Shown piece after piece: positions 22,918-34,839 of a stretch of 64,000 nt of DNA; the first letter of the stretch is position 1, and every line of letters begins with the position of its first letter. The notes under the pieces are model-generated. The model was not told the origin of the DNA, made no database searches, and saw only the letters and a list, made by a program, of their open reading frames with translations. The translations under genes and the position numbers were made by a program. Source of the DNA: Amyelois transitella (lineage: Eukaryota > Arthropoda > Insecta > Lepidoptera > Pyralidae); contig NC_083512.1 in the NCBI RefSeq assembly GCF_032362555.1, positions 1,724,001 to 1,788,000 on the forward strand, read 5' to 3'.

Positions 22918-23225
22918 ATGATTTCTTTCAATAGTGCTTCCTAGAAACCGTCATATCTACCTACAGTCATTTTTATCAACAAAGTTTTAGGCAAAACATG
23001 CTGTCTACTAATAGAGGTTTCGGATATCTGTACTTTCTGTAGTAGTCTTATCACAAGCGTGTTTCTGTTTGAGGTTTTGAGATTACAGGATTTCCTACGA
23101 TCTTCACATATTTCTCTTGCATGTGGAGGACTTTCATTACTCTCGTCATATATTTACTCATATCATTACTCTTTCATAATTTATCTACATACATAGGTAC
23201 TCCTTACATCTATCTTTTTTAAGAT

Positions 23226-23431
23226 ATATGCAATTAGGCTTATTAACTTGGGATACCTCTTGTAGGCGATTGGCTAGCAACCTGTCACTATCTCTATTTG
23301 AATCTCAATCTGTCACTATTTGAATCTCAATTTCATTATAAACCTTTGAGCCTTTCAGTCTTTTCAACATTGTTGGCTCTGACTTCCCCGCAAGGGATAG
23401 AGACGTAACTATATGTATGTATATTGCAACT
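23226..23431 (+). mobile_element. SINE-A copy with internal duplication
   Basis: CTATTTGAATCTCAAT is repeated in tandem inside the copy. The 5' third is missing. Confidence 0.78.
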
Positions 23432-23785
23432 TGATCTTAAAAGTTCACCAAGGCCGAAACTCTTTTATTTTTCAGTCAGCTTCATTTTAATGCGCTTCAG
23501 TTTATCAAATACATTATCATTACTTTTGTTCTTGTATCCATTAAGATATTCACAGGAAGTATCTTAGCTCAAAATTACAGGGCACGACATAACAAAACGA
23601 ACAAACTTATCAAGTAATATTATGTATAAGATGTCAAAAGTAGGCCTAATTAATTTTCAGAGTACTCGCCGAAGCGGCTACATTAAAAATTAATGGAATA
23701 AAATGTCACTATAAATCATAACGGGCTACCGCACTCGAAAAGTAAGAATTAGACTCATTAGCATTGTTATTTTTATGTTAAACAA
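23432..23785. other. Non-coding DNA
   Basis: Nothing recognisable. Confidence 0.35.
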
Positions 23786-24043
23786 AGCCGTGTGATTCCC
23801 GGCACCAATACAAAAAAGAATAGGACCACTCCATCTCTTTCCCATGGATGTCGTAAAAGGCGACTAAGGGATAGGCTTACAAACTTGGGATTGTTTTTTA
23901 GGCGATGGGCTAGCAACCTGTCACTGTTTGAATCTCAATTCTATCATTAAGCCAAATAGCTGAACGTGGCCATTCAGTCCTTTCAAGACTGTTGGCTCTG
24001 TCTACCCCATAAGGGATATAGACGTGAACATATGTATGTACGT
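23786..24043 (+). mobile_element. SINE-A copy
   Basis: GCCGTGTGATTCCCGGCACC to (TATG)n. Confidence 0.9.
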
Positions 24044-24109
24044 AACAAAAAGATAAAAGCCCCTCTCTCCTTTTCAAATTACGAGTGAAGCATCTTGAGT
24101 TCGTATTTT

Positions 24110-24373
24110 CATACATACATACATATATGGTCACGTCTATATCCCTTGTGGGGTAGCATAGCCAAAAGTCCCGAAAAGACTGATAGGCCACGCTCAGCTA
24201 TTTGGGTGAATGATAGAATTGAGATTCAAATAGTGACAGGTTGCTAGCCCATCGCCTAAAAAAAGAATCCTAAGTTTGTAAGCCTATCCCTTATTCGCCT
24301 TTCACGACATCCATGGGAAAGAGATGGAGTGGTCCTATTCATTTTTGTATTGGTGCCGGGAACCACACGGCAC
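24110..24373 (-). mobile_element. SINE-A copy
   Basis: Full length, reverse strand. With 23786-24043 it forms a tail-to-tail inverted pair about 65 bp apart. Confidence 0.9.
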
Positions 24374-24780
24374 CTAATTCAGAAAAGAATCATTGGTCTC
24401 ATGAATAATCATCCCGCTTTTTAACCTCAACTATGCAACCACCGACACTTATAAATCCTTAAAAATTCTACGGCTGGCTATAAACCTGACTATTTTGTGG
24501 TCTCTCATTTGTATGCTGTAGCGGTAGTGAGAAATTCAAATTTAAAAAGGTCGAGTTCCTTGTTGCCCAATGTCTCCTGAAAGTTTTATAAAACAGATAA
24601 GTTACGGAAAAGGTCACAGATAAATGTAACCCTCCAAGCCTTGACCTTCATTTGTAAATGACAAACGAAAATGTCGTACAAATAGCGTGTACCGACAGCA
24701 AAAAAATACATTGCTTATGGTAGTAGTTTTATAGAAGAAAGGGAGAAAATCGTGAGTATCTTATTAATTACATTTATTTA
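24374..24780. other. Non-coding DNA
   Basis: Nothing recognisable. Confidence 0.35.
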
Positions 24781-24784
24781 CTAA

Positions 24785-24988
24785 CTTTCGTCCGCATGGA
24801 AACCCTATCAATCCCGCGGGAACTCTGGGATAAAAAGTAGCCTATGTGTTATTCTGGGTCTTCAGCTACCTACATACCATATTCCATCGTAATCGGTTCA
24901 GTATTATTTGCGTGAAAGAGTAACAAACATCCATTCTGACATCCTGACATACTCACAAACTTTCGCATTTATAATATTAGTAGGATTT
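24785..24988 (+). mobile_element. RTE-type LINE 3' tail (type 1)
   Basis: TTTCGTCCGCATGGAAACCC to AATATTAGTAGGATT. Its 3' half differs slightly from the next copy at 25093. Confidence 0.8.
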
Positions 24989-25092
24989 ATGTAGGATTTA
25001 TGTACAGACAACATCGTGAATGATAAACGCAAGAATCAAAATCTTCTCCAAATAGCCATTACGTTAAAAAGAGAAAAAATATATATAAAAAC

Positions 25093-25302
25093 TAGAGGCC
25101 GCCCGCGACTTCGTCCGCATGGAAACCCTATCAATCCCGCGGGAACTCTGGGATAAAAAGTAGCCTATGTGTTATTCTGGGTCTTCAGCTACCTACATAC
25201 CAAATTTCATGGTAATCGGTTCAGTAGTTTTTGCGTGAAAGAGTAACAAACATCCATACATCCATACAAACTTTCGCCTTTATAATAGTAGTAGGATAGG
25301 AT
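25093..25302 (+). mobile_element. RTE-type LINE 3' tail (type 1)
   Basis: ACTAGAGGCCGCCCGCGACT to TATAATAGTAGTAGGAT. Confidence 0.82.
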
Positions 25303-25403
25303 AGAAGAAAATTTGGGCGTGAAGGGTAATAGTTAATTTTCATTCCTGTAGTTGATAAAATGTAAAAATTTGTATATCAGTAGTAGTTTTGCTACTAATA
25401 GAG

Positions 25404-25615
25404 AAAACAGTAGGACCACTTCATCCCTTTCCCATGGATGTCGTATAAGACGACTAGAGGACAGGCTTATAAACTAGCAGCTTGTCACTATTTGAATCTC
25501 AATGCTATAATTAAGCCATACAATTAAATGTGAGCTTTGAATCTTTTCAAAATTGTCGGCTCTGGCTACTCCGTAAGTGATATAGGCGTGACTATATCTT
25601 ACATAGATGTATGTA
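25404..25615 (+). mobile_element. SINE-A copy, degraded
   Basis: CAGTAGGACCACTTCATCCC to GGCGTGACTATATC. The GTGCCG end is lost. Confidence 0.7.
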
Positions 25616-25690
25616 GGAACAAAATGTTGAAAATTCATTACCACGATTTTCTTTCTTCCACCAAGCGAGTTCAAGTTATAACTATTACAT

Positions 25691-26050
25691 CTCAACACAT
25701 ACATACCATCACACCTGTTTCCCTTTGGGCTAGACAGAGACTATGGATTTCCACTTGCTTCATTCATGTATTTAAATGTAGACAATGTGCATTCGTCCAT
25801 GATTAAGATTTGAGAGATCTATATTTGTAAATTAACGTCCGGTGAAAACGCTGCAGTGTAGTTTGTTCCGCCGCTCCTTCTACACATGCGCTTTGGAAGC
25901 TGTAGTAGTTATAATTAGATTTATGTGATGTGACGTCAATAAGTGGTATCTTGTATCCAATTTTGAAAATAAATCTATTCTATTCTATTCTACGATCCTA
26001 ACAGACCTCTCTCGCTTCCTCAACACTCATTACTCTTATCATGCATTGAC
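25691..26050 (-). mobile_element. LINE-B remnant split by LINE-D
   Basis: The LINE-B tail region is at 25691-25766. The rest (ACGATCCTAACAGACCTCTC, CATTACTCTTATCATGCA) resumes at 25992. LINE-D sits between. Confidence 0.55.
25840..25992 (+). mobile_element. LINE-D 3' end
   Basis: GCAGTGTAGTTTGTTCCGCC, GCGCTTTGGAAGC, GTGACGTCAATAAGTG and a (TTCTA)n tail. Another copy is at 39388. Confidence 0.75.
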
Positions 26051-26304
26051 ATCTCACCACGACCGTCGTGAAGATATTAAGTTTACAATAGTAGGGGTTC
26101 TGAAAGTTCAGCCGTCACTTTGCATAAACCAACACGTTTTTTATACGGCCCGTGGACGTTGACGGATTGCCGTTATAAATACGGACAAAACTCGACGAAT
26201 CATGAATAAATATTTGCCATGCGGATTTCCATGCATAATTTTATTGACAGCGAGCGGAGCAGGGATGTCATTTTCACTGTATATACATACATAAATCTCT
26301 GACA

Positions 26305-26535
26305 GCCTCTGTGACGCAGCGGTAGTACGCTTGTCTGTGACACCGGAGGTCCCGGGTTCGAATCCTGGTCAGGGCATGATGAGAAAATAACTTTTTCTGA
26401 TTGGCCTGGGTCTTGGATGTTTATCTATATAAGTATTTATTATAAAATATAGTATCGTTGAATTAGTATCCCGTAACACAAGTCTCGAACTTACTTCGAG
26501 GCTAACTCAATCAGTGAAATTTGTCCCAGATTTAT
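26305..26535 (+). mobile_element. tRNA-derived SINE copy
   Basis: Complete head (GACGCAGCGGTAGTACG; GGTTCGAATCC) and body to AAATTTGTCCCAG. Confidence 0.88.
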
Positions 26536-26559
26536 TTATTTATATTTATTTATAAATAA

Positions 26560-26722
26560 ATCACGCCTCTTTCTTTTTTTTCTCTACCACATTTTTCCGT
26601 TTACCACGTTTCCCTGCATACTTCTTTCGCTTCATCCACATTCATAACTCTCTTCATGCAAGCTCGTCGGTTTCGGGTACTCTTGACCTGATCTTTTGCT
26701 AGAACGCCTCCGATTTGATCAA
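26560..26722 (-). mobile_element. LINE-B 3' end, diverged
   Basis: AATCACGCCTCTTTC to TTTGATCAAGG. The coding frame is broken. Confidence 0.7.
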
Positions 26723-26878
26723 GGTGCGTTCGTCAAGGTCTTCCCATTCCAACAGTTCCATTCACACTTCCTTGTATATTTGCTTAGTCAAACTTCTTTC
26801 ATTCATCCTCTCGATTACTGTATATAGGTATAAAAACCTGGATCCCGAAGATATGATCGTCATGAAAATATATACAGG

Positions 26879-26975
26879 ACATACATACATACATATAGTC
26901 ACATCTATATGCCTTGCGGGCTGGACAGAGCCAACAGTCTTGAACTGACTGAGAAGCCGTGATTATATGTATGAA
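26879..26975 (-). mobile_element. SINE-A 3' fragment
   Basis: (CATA)n, ATAGTCACATCTATATGCC to GAACTGACTGA, then a short forward (TATG) end. Confidence 0.7.
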
Positions 26976-26997
26976 TGTACTCTGAAATAAATTATAT

Positions 26998-27258
26998 ACA
27001 TACATATACATATGGTCACGTCTATATCCCTTGCGGGGCAGACAGAGCCAACAGTCTTGAAAAGATTGAATGACCACGTTCAGCTATTTGGCTTAATGAT
27101 AGAATTGAGATTTAAATAGTGACAGGTTGCTAGCCCATCGCCTAAAAAAGAACCTCAAGTTTGTTAGCCTATCCCTTAGTCGCCTTTTACGACATCCATG
27201 GGAAAGTGATGGAGTGGCCCTATTCTTTTTTGTATTGGTGCCGGGAGCCACACGGCAC
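26998..27258 (-). mobile_element. SINE-A copy
   Basis: Full length, reverse strand, to GGGAGCCACACGGCAC. Confidence 0.9.
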
Positions 27259-27539
27259 GAAATAAATTATAATTAATAGTTATTCAAGTTCGAAAACATA
27301 ACACTGCCTTTTTTGGAAAGTCATGTGATAGTCTGGATTTGGTGAAATGTCGAATTATACCTGACATTCAATATGACGGAATTGGCATGTCAAATAGGTA
27401 CCTAATTCAAATCAGTTATGGTCTGAATATGACGATAGTATGCGTTAAAATGGGCTTGTTGAGATTTACCCTATCTGTAAGTGAGGCGCTTATCTGAAAT
27501 CTTGTATATGTAGTAAACCTACCACAGCCTTACATTACA

Positions 27540-27735
27540 TAAGCCAATTAGGTCTATGTCCCTTGCGGGGTACGCAGAGCCAACAGTCTTGAAAAGACTG
27601 AAAGGCCACGCTCAGCTGTTTGGCTTTATTATAGAATCAAGATTCAAATAGTGATTGCTAACCCAACGCCTAAAATCCTAAATTTATACGGCCTATCTCT
27701 TAGTCGCTGTTTATGACTACATGGGAAAGAATTTT
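27540..27735 (-). mobile_element. SINE-A copy, degraded
   Basis: TAGGTCTATGTCCCTTGCGG to GACTACATGGGAAAGA. Both ends are eroded. Confidence 0.7.
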
Positions 27736-28350
27736 ATTTTTGGTATCCACACGCTTTGCCCTAATATCTTAGTAATTTGAGCTTTTCATAGATCCTCTTC
27801 CATATATTTGGATAGGTATTTTGAGTTTGATTGTAAATAATAAAGTTTTAATCAAATATGTTTAACGATATTTATGTTCCAATATTCACTTCTCCTTTCA
27901 TGGGTCTACTGGAAATATTTCAATTGAAATAAGTAGCAACTTTGTACTATATTATTATCAGGAGCAGTTTATAATTTTGTTTATTTATGTACAAATAAAT
28001 AAATAAAATCGGCCAATTTCGTATTCCGCACGAATTCTGTAAAAATTTGGTACTGAAAGATATTTTTTCAATCAATATATTCATCATACATGCCATTTTT
28101 AGAAAATTTCATGCATGCAACTGCTTCGAATAGAAAGATTGATAGTACATTTTAAAGAAAGCAGTCAGATTAATATACATATATACAAACATATAGTCAA
28201 TATATAGTCAGATTAAAGTAACTAAAAATGGGGTCGTTGGGTACTATTAACTATAAAATTGCCGCGAAACCAAAGTACCGCGCAAACAGTTAGTGAATGA
28301 AAGATAATGAGGCCTATGTATCGTACAATCGATTCCCAATCGAGAGCAGC
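27736..28350. other. AT-rich non-coding DNA
   Basis: No gene seen. Confidence 0.4.
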
Positions 28351-28359
28351 CTAACAAAG

Positions 28360-28480
28360 AAATACTATTTCAGGAGTGGTCTTATTGAAGCCGCCTGTCC
28401 GTGACGGAGACATCGAGTGGACTGTACACCCGGGGTGAGCAGACGAGCTACTTTTAATTGCTACTGATGATGATGTGAAA
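28360..28480 (+). repeat. Diverged duplicate, copy 1
   Basis: GAAATACTATTTCAG, GTGGTCTTATTGAAG, GAGCAGACGAGCTA and TTTAATTGCT are all matched by the segment at 28708-28830, about 348 bp away. Confidence 0.6.
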
Positions 28481-28707
28481 AATCAACACTATTTTCTTTT
28501 TTTCAGTAAATCAGCGTTCACTGTTCAGAATATGCCTCTTACATGTGTTTTCAATTTGATTTAGACGAGGTGGTTTTAGTGCAAGCCAACTATTTGTCTA
28601 CTGGAAATATGTTTCTTACTAATTTCAAGTGTGGTTAAATATACTGTTTAAATTTGAAACATATTATACCGTTTTATACAAATCTGTGCCGTCTATAGAT
28701 GAACATA

Positions 28708-28830
28708 GAAATACTATTTGAGCGTGGTCTAATTCAAGCTTGTGTTCCTGTTCGTGGTTCAGTCATCGTGTGCACTGTACACCAAAGGCGAGCAGACAAG
28801 CTATTTTTAATTGCTTATGAATATGTGATA
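28708..28830 (+). repeat. Diverged duplicate, copy 2
   Basis: Same order of motifs as 28360-28480. It is open for 65 codons from 28699, but copy 1 is not open in the same frame, so coding is doubtful. Confidence 0.6.
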
Positions 28831-29016
28831 AGAGAGCGACAGAGTGTATTCATTCGTGTTTGTGTGGCTGAATTGTTGAGTAGTCTTAATGATTAGTAAA
28901 TTTGAATTAATTTTATATTTTCATACTGTAACTGAATCGGAATCGTTGAATGTAACTAACTAAACAACTTTAATAGGAAAAATATTTTAAAATTAAAGCA
29001 ATAATATTAAACTAAT

Positions 29017-29246
29017 GTGCCGTGTGGTTACCGGCACAAATATAAAAACAAAGAATAGGAACATTTCATCTCTTTCCCATGGTTATCGTAAAAGGGATAT
29101 GCTTATAAATTTGGTATTCTCCATTTAGGCGATGGGCTTACAACCTGTCACGATTTGAAACTCAATTCTATCCTTTGAGGTTTTCAAGACTGCCGGCACT
29201 GTCTATTCCGCAAGGGATATAGACGTGACTGTATGTATATCTATAT
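29017..29246 (+). mobile_element. SINE-A copy
   Basis: GTGCCGTGTGGTTACCGGCAC to GACGTGACTGTATG. The 3' half has an internal deletion. Confidence 0.83.
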
Positions 29247-29335
29247 AAGAAGGTATTTATTATAAAATATAGTATCGTTGAGTTAGTATCTCGTAACACA
29301 AGTCTCGAACTTACTTCTATATATTTATTTATTTA
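29240..29335 (+). mobile_element. tRNA-derived SINE 3' half
   Basis: ATCTATATAAGAAGG, AGTATCGTTGAGTTAGTATC and AACACAAGTCTCGAAC abut the SINE-A tail directly. Confidence 0.75.
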
Positions 29336-29550
29336 TTTATGTATGTATTTTATACTATACACCAGGGATCGCCAGTAGACTTTACATTACACGACTCGAC
29401 AATATTAATCAAAGTTGCCCGTTTGCAATATTTACTTAGGCCTTAATAGAAGTATTGTGTTGAGGTTTCTCTGACTGAGACAAGTGCTGTGTTGATATAG
29501 AACATAGTATGTGTTTTTATGGATATAATATTACATTCATATAAACTAGT

Positions 29551-29805
29551 GTGTCGTGTGGTTCCTGGCACTAACAAATAAAGAATAGGACCACTCCGTC
29601 TCATTCCCATTGAAAAAGTTGACTAAGGGATAGGGTTATAAACTGGAAATTCTTCTTATAGGCGATGGACTAGTAACCTGTCATTATTTGATCAATTCTA
29701 TCATTGAGCCAAACAAGTGATCGTGGCCTATCAGTCTTTTCAAGGTTATTGGCTCTGTCTACCCTGCGAGGGATAAAGACGTGACTATACGTATGTATGT
29801 ATGCA
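29551..29805 (+). mobile_element. SINE-A copy
   Basis: GTGTCGTGTGGTTCCTGGCAC to (TATG)n. Diverged. Confidence 0.85.
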
Positions 29806-29852
29806 TATAAACACGTCTATATCCCTTGCCGGTTAGACAGAATATGGATATT
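29806..29852 (-). mobile_element. SINE-A 3' fragment
   Basis: ACACGTCTATATCCCTTGCC, placed tail to tail with the copy at 29551-29805. Confidence 0.65.
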
Positions 29853-30053
29853 TATAGATGTTTTTTTAATGATTATTGGTATCTTTGCTTCTTACCTATT
29901 ACATTAATATAAATAGCTGTTGATTATAACTGCTTTTGTAAGAAATAAATGAAAAAATCCTTGAGGGATAGACAGAGCCAACGGTCTTTAAGGACAGCAA
30001 GGCTATGTTGGTAATGAATTATTCGTAGTTATTAATATTAGTTATTATGATAC

Positions 30054-30090
30054 ATACATACATAAAATCACGCCTTTTTACCGGAGGGGT
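30054..30090 (-). mobile_element. LINE-B 3' terminal scrap
   Basis: (CATA)n, AAAATCACGCC, ACCGGAGGGGTA only. Confidence 0.6.
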
Positions 30091-30091
30091 A

Positions 30092-30402
30092 CTAGGAGGC
30101 GACTAAGGGATAGGCTTATAAACTGGGGATTCTACTTTTAGGCGATGGACTAGCAACCTGTCATTTTTTGATCAATTCTATCATTAAGCCAAATAGCTGA
30201 ACGTGGCCATTCAGTCTTTCCAAGACTGTTGGCTCTGTCTACCCCGCAAGGGATATAGACGTGACCATATGTATGTTTGTATGTAATTCAATTCTATCAT
30301 TAAGCCAAATAGCTGAACGTGGCCATTCAGTCTTTCCAAGACTGTTGGCTCTGTCTGCCCCGCAAGGGATATACACGTGACCATATGTATGTATGTATGT
30401 AA
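30092..30402 (+). mobile_element. SINE-A copy with tandemly repeated 3' half
   Basis: After the first tail (near 30285) the segment from AATTCTATCATTAAGCC to the tail is repeated, ending near 30402. Confidence 0.82.
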
Positions 30403-31376
30403 GAGCCCAATTTAACTTGCTTTTCCGGAAACCCAGCAACTTATTAACAGTCCACTGACGTACAGAATTGGAAAGTGCACATTTCGCTGACACAAATAAT
30501 CCTTCCACGTACATTTCCAATTCATTTCGTCAACATCGGTGAACTAAAGTGTGAGAAAATAAATTCCTCTGAAAGCGTACTGTGCGAAAGTCTTTTTAAC
30601 CCCCGACGGAAAAAGGGGGGGTGTTAAAGATGTGTTTCTTAATCACATCTTTACCCTTTAGTGTCTGTCTGTCTTTACCCTTTAGTGCCGTGTATGTATG
30701 TTACCCTTTAGATAGAGCACAGTCTTAATAATACTAAAAGCCACGTTCATTCGTTACATAGCTCTTTTTATTCTTAAAAGGGTAAGAAAGAGATGGTAAG
30801 AGTATGTAACGGCTTCGTTTAAAATTGTTAGAAGAACCTATTGAAATGGGGTGGGATGAAATGGGGTGCCACCCTTACTGGTGGGAACTTAGGAGGGGTA
30901 GGCAGAGACTACATCGATCTTAAGGGTACTCTTAACCGACTTTCGCGCCCGCCATTTATTTATTTATTTACTAATTTATGTACACAGAAAACATCGAGTC
31001 TGATAAACACAAGAAACTATTTGTTATATTTATTATTTTATATTAAACTATATTTATTATTCATTATATTTTTGTTTAAGGTTCCTCATAATGTCGCATA
31101 CTCATTCCTTGCTCATAACAGAGCAAAAAATCTATTTGAAGTTTTATTTGTAAATAAAATGTAATTCCATCTGCCGTTTGTATCATATTCCAGTATCGAG
31201 CGAGAGCACTCTCGTAATTAACGCTGTGAAAATGGTGAAATTTAATAGCTATGGAGATTTCGAATAAATTTTATAAGAGATCGTGCCTTATTGTGTGATC
31301 CGCATAAAGTAACATATTCAAATCCTACTTCAGCCGTGTACCAAACCAATGACTGTTTTCAGTCATTATAAGTTAG
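30403..31376. other. Non-coding DNA with repeat scraps
   Basis: 30596-30640 (AACCCCCGACGGAAAAAG) resembles a common lepidopteran dispersed repeat. 30880-30935 carries GGGGTAGGCAGAGACTAC of LINE-B. A low-complexity frame at 30841-31164 shows no domain. Confidence 0.4.
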
Positions 31377-31645
31377 TGTGCCGTGTGGTTCCCGGAACCA
31401 TTACAAAAAAGAATAGGTTCACTTCATCTATTTCCCATGGATGTCGTAAAAGGCGACTAAGGGATAGGCTTACAAACTTGGGATTCTTTTTTAGGCGATG
31501 GGCTAGCAGGACATGACAGGTTGTCACTATTTGAATCTCAATTCTATCATTAAGCCTAACAGCTGAACGCGGCGTGCCAGTCACTGCTGTCTCTGTCTAC
31601 CCCACAAGGGAAATAGACTTGATTATATGAATGAATGAATGAGTT
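31377..31645 (+). mobile_element. SINE-A copy
   Basis: GTGCCGTGTGGTTCCCGGAACC to TGATTATATG(AATG)n. The tail has changed from TATG to AATG units. Confidence 0.86.
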
Positions 31646-32034
31646 GACCGTTTACGATATAGCTCTAAATAGCGCCATGTCCGTACAAAGTCATCAAGTC
31701 GACAAAAAGTCGACGTGCGCTGAGTCGTCAAACCGTCTTGTTTGTTTTCCGGCAATTTCTCTTCAAACTTTGAGACAGTGAAACGTTTGCAGAATTTATT
31801 GATTAGTACCTTTTTGTCTGGTTTCAAGCTGACTTTTCTGATTGTAACGATACTCATTTTATAAATGTGAAATTGTTTTTGTTTGTTCGTGGAAAAGCTG
31901 GTGTAGTATATAAAGTATACCTATAAATATAAGCTGCAACCCGAAGCTTCTGTCCTGTGGGAATATAAAAATAAAAATTACCATATATATTTTTCTGGGT
32001 TATATTTTACCCATGTGACATCTTATTCTATACT
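31646..32034. other. Non-coding DNA
   Basis: An 86-codon frame on the reverse strand (31597-31857) begins at a plausible ATG but runs into SINE-A sequence and has no recognisable domain. No gene claimed. Confidence 0.35.
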
Positions 32035-32165
32035 TGGTGTGCCCGCGACTTCGTCCGCGTGGAATAGTTATATTGGGCATCATTGAAGCCCTCAAGGATG
32101 AATAATTTCCACCGTTTTTTGCACATTTTCCATTATTTATTCGATAAAAATTAAATGAAACTATT
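32035..32165 (+). mobile_element. RTE-type LINE tail (type 2), truncated
   Basis: GGTGTGCCCGCGACTTCGTC to TTGCACATTTTCCATTATTT. Confidence 0.75.
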
Positions 32166-32409
32166 TAATTTTACCTTTCAAATACCATTAGACGACATTG
32201 AAAAAAGTTGAGAACTTGTTGCTTGTTTCCCACCTAAAGTAGTGCAAAAACTAACCACAAAGTTAGACTATAAAGTAAGAGGTAGTATCGCTTAGACACG
32301 ATCGATATCTTCCGATGTAGCGCACATAACCATGGTGCACGCCAATTGAACGCAAACATCGTTTATACTTCACGACTTTTGTTCGAACAGACCCCGATAC
32401 GACTTGTCA

Positions 32410-32672
32410 CCTATACTAATATTATAAAGCTGAAGAGTTTGTTTGTTTGTTTGAACGCGCTAATCTCAGGAACTACTGGATCGAATTGAAAAATTCAAAT
32501 AGACCATTTATCGTGGAAGGCTTTAGGCTATATAGCATCCCGCTGCAACTATAAGGAGCGAAGAAATAATGGAAAATGTTAAAAAAATCGGGGAAAATTA
32601 TTCATCCTTGAGGGCTTCAATGATGCCAAAAATAACTATTCCACGCGGACGAAGTCGCGGTCACAGCTGGTA
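32410..32672 (-). mobile_element. RTE-type LINE 3' tail (type 2)
   Basis: Reverse strand, CTATACTAATATTATAAAGC to ACGAAGTCGCGGTCACAGCT. Confidence 0.82.
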
Positions 32673-32732
32673 GTATATAAATATGGTTTCAAATGTTTAG
32701 CGCTCAGAAAATTTTAAATCCGCCGGGTATAC

Positions 32733-32869
32733 GGCGACAGGTTGTTAGCCCATCGCCTAAAAAAGAATCCCAAGTTTGTAAGCCTATCCCTTAGTTATTA
32801 CGACATCCATGGGAAAGAGATAGAGTGGTCCTATTCTATTTTGTGTTGGTGCCGGGAACCACACAGCTA
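32733..32869 (-). mobile_element. SINE-A 5' half
   Basis: CGACAGGTTGTTAGCCCATC to CGGGAACCACACAGC. It lacks the 3' half, the reverse of the usual truncation. Confidence 0.8.
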
Positions 32870-33185
32870 AGATTGTAACTAAAAAATATTTATCATAGTT
32901 ATGAGTATATTTGAAAAAAAATATACATATACTCAGTTTTCATTTAAAACATTCGAACGGTGTAAGCCTTCCTTGTCTCAAAGGGCGATTTCATCAGACC
33001 TTGAGCACATGACAGTCGGTAGTCATGCGATATGCAAGTTTGCTCAATACTCGTATATTGATCACTGGATGCCACGCAATTCCTAGAAAATTGTGTCAGA
33101 ATGGTAGATCTATCCTGACGCGTATACACACGTATGTTTGAGCGTCGTTGGCGGAGTGGTATTAAGAGTAAGTTACAGTAGCATA

Positions 33186-33444
33186 TATACATACATACAT
33201 ATAGTCACGTCTATATCCCTTACGGGGTAGACAGAGCCAATAGTCCCGAAAAGACTGAATGGCCACGTTCAGCTGCTCGGCTTAATGATGGAATTGAGAT
33301 CCAAATAGTGACAGGTTGCTAGCCCATCGCCTAAAAAAAGGATCGTAATTTTATAAGCCTATTCCTTAGTCGCCTTTTACGACATCCATGGGAAAGAGAT
33401 GGAGTGGCCCTATTCGTTTTTGTATTGGTGCCGGGAACCACACG
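33186..33444 (-). mobile_element. SINE-A copy
   Basis: Full length, reverse strand. Confidence 0.9.
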
Positions 33445-33582
33445 ACTTCAGTCCACTTACAGTTGCATCATTGGTCTTTACCTCTTAGGTACAAGCTGTT
33501 ACTCCTGGCTCCGTTCGAATTTATGTCGCTTTTCGGGTTACTTGTGGATATCCACAATGACAATTATGTATGTATGTATGTA

Positions 33583-33927
33583 TTATATATACATACATAC
33601 ATAATTGTCACGTTTATATCCTTCGCAGAGAAGACAGTGTAAACAGTCTCGAAAACAATGAAAGGCCACAATGCTTATTACCTGCACGATATTGCAAAGA
33701 ATAGGACCACCCCATCTCTTTCCCATGGATGTCGTAAAAAGAGACTAAGTGGGTAGGCTCACAAACTTGGGATTCTTCTTTTAAGCGTTGGGCTAGCAAC
33801 CTGTCACTATTTGAATCTCAATTCTATCATTAAGCCAAACAGCTGAACGTGGCCATTCAATCTTTTCAAGACGGTTGGCTCTGTCCACCCCGTAAGGGAT
33901 ATAGACGTGACCATATGTATGTATGTA
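33583..33927. mobile_element. SINE-A inverted pair
   Basis: A reverse 3' end (33583-33672) is joined to a forward 5'-truncated copy (33697-33927, CAAAGAATAGGACCACC to (TATG)n). Confidence 0.8.
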
Positions 33928-34224
33928 CTGCATAGTTGTAATATTAATATTGACACTAATGACGCTTTTTACTAAATTAATGCTAATGCACAACCAACGC
34001 CCGTTTATATTAACCACGTTATAATGTTCGTGAACAAATTAGTCGGATATTAATTTTACAGTCTGCTAGTGTTGCTAATTATATCAGAATGCATGCTTGC
34101 GTTCGTGAATTGTGTCGTAGTTACATTTTATTTTGACAAGTATTTGCCTGCGACTTCGTTTACACTTCCCCAATGTACCTACCTTCGAAAAAAACTTGTT
34201 ACACACATATAAAAAGTTACCTAT

Positions 34225-34352
34225 TTATCAAAAGGGTTAGGCAGGGACTATATTTTCGACTTGTCACGAATCCCTGAATACATATTTCGTCTCAAGCACA
34301 TCATTTATAAATCTCTTCATGAAAATTCATTGTTTTGGCGTACTCTTAACAC
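34225..34352 (-). mobile_element. LINE-B remnant, old
   Basis: GGTTAGGCAGGGACTA, CACGAATCCCTGAATACA and AATCTCTTCATGAAA follow the LINE-B order with many changes. Confidence 0.6.
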
Positions 34353-34410
34353 TTCGTGGTCATGAAACAATGTATCTACTGCGGAATATAAGATGTCACA
34401 CATTCACATT

Positions 34411-34616
34411 ATCACGTCTTTAGGCCTTACCGGGTAGACGGAGCCAGCAATCTCACAAATACTCAAATATGGAATTGTGATTCAAATAGTAACACGATGC
34501 TAGCCTATCGCCTTAAACAAGCATCACAACTTTATGTGCCTTAGTTATGTTTTACGACATCCATAGGAAAGAGCTGGAGTGGCCCTGGTCTAGAGTGCCG
34601 TGAACCACACGGCATG
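34411..34616 (-). mobile_element. SINE-A copy, degraded
   Basis: ATCACGTCTTTAGGCC to GTGAACCACACGGCA. Confidence 0.75.
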
Positions 34617-34839
34617 TCAATAAGAATTCTTTGGAAGAAGATAGCATGAACTTTTGAATTTACGCAAAAAAGAAGTTGCATACTTTTATCAAGCCCAGCT
34701 CTTTTTTTGTGGGAACCTTACCACATAGCCAATCTGTGTTTCAAACTGGGTTGGATCCCCTGAAGGGCCTTCAAACACTTTGACTTTTTCTCTGTCTTTG
34801 GAAAAAATCGGTTGTCTTTAAAGTCGATTTACTGACGAA

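Noticed and set aside
31597..31857. An 86-codon reverse-strand gene
   Set aside because: It reads into a SINE-A tail and lacks any domain.
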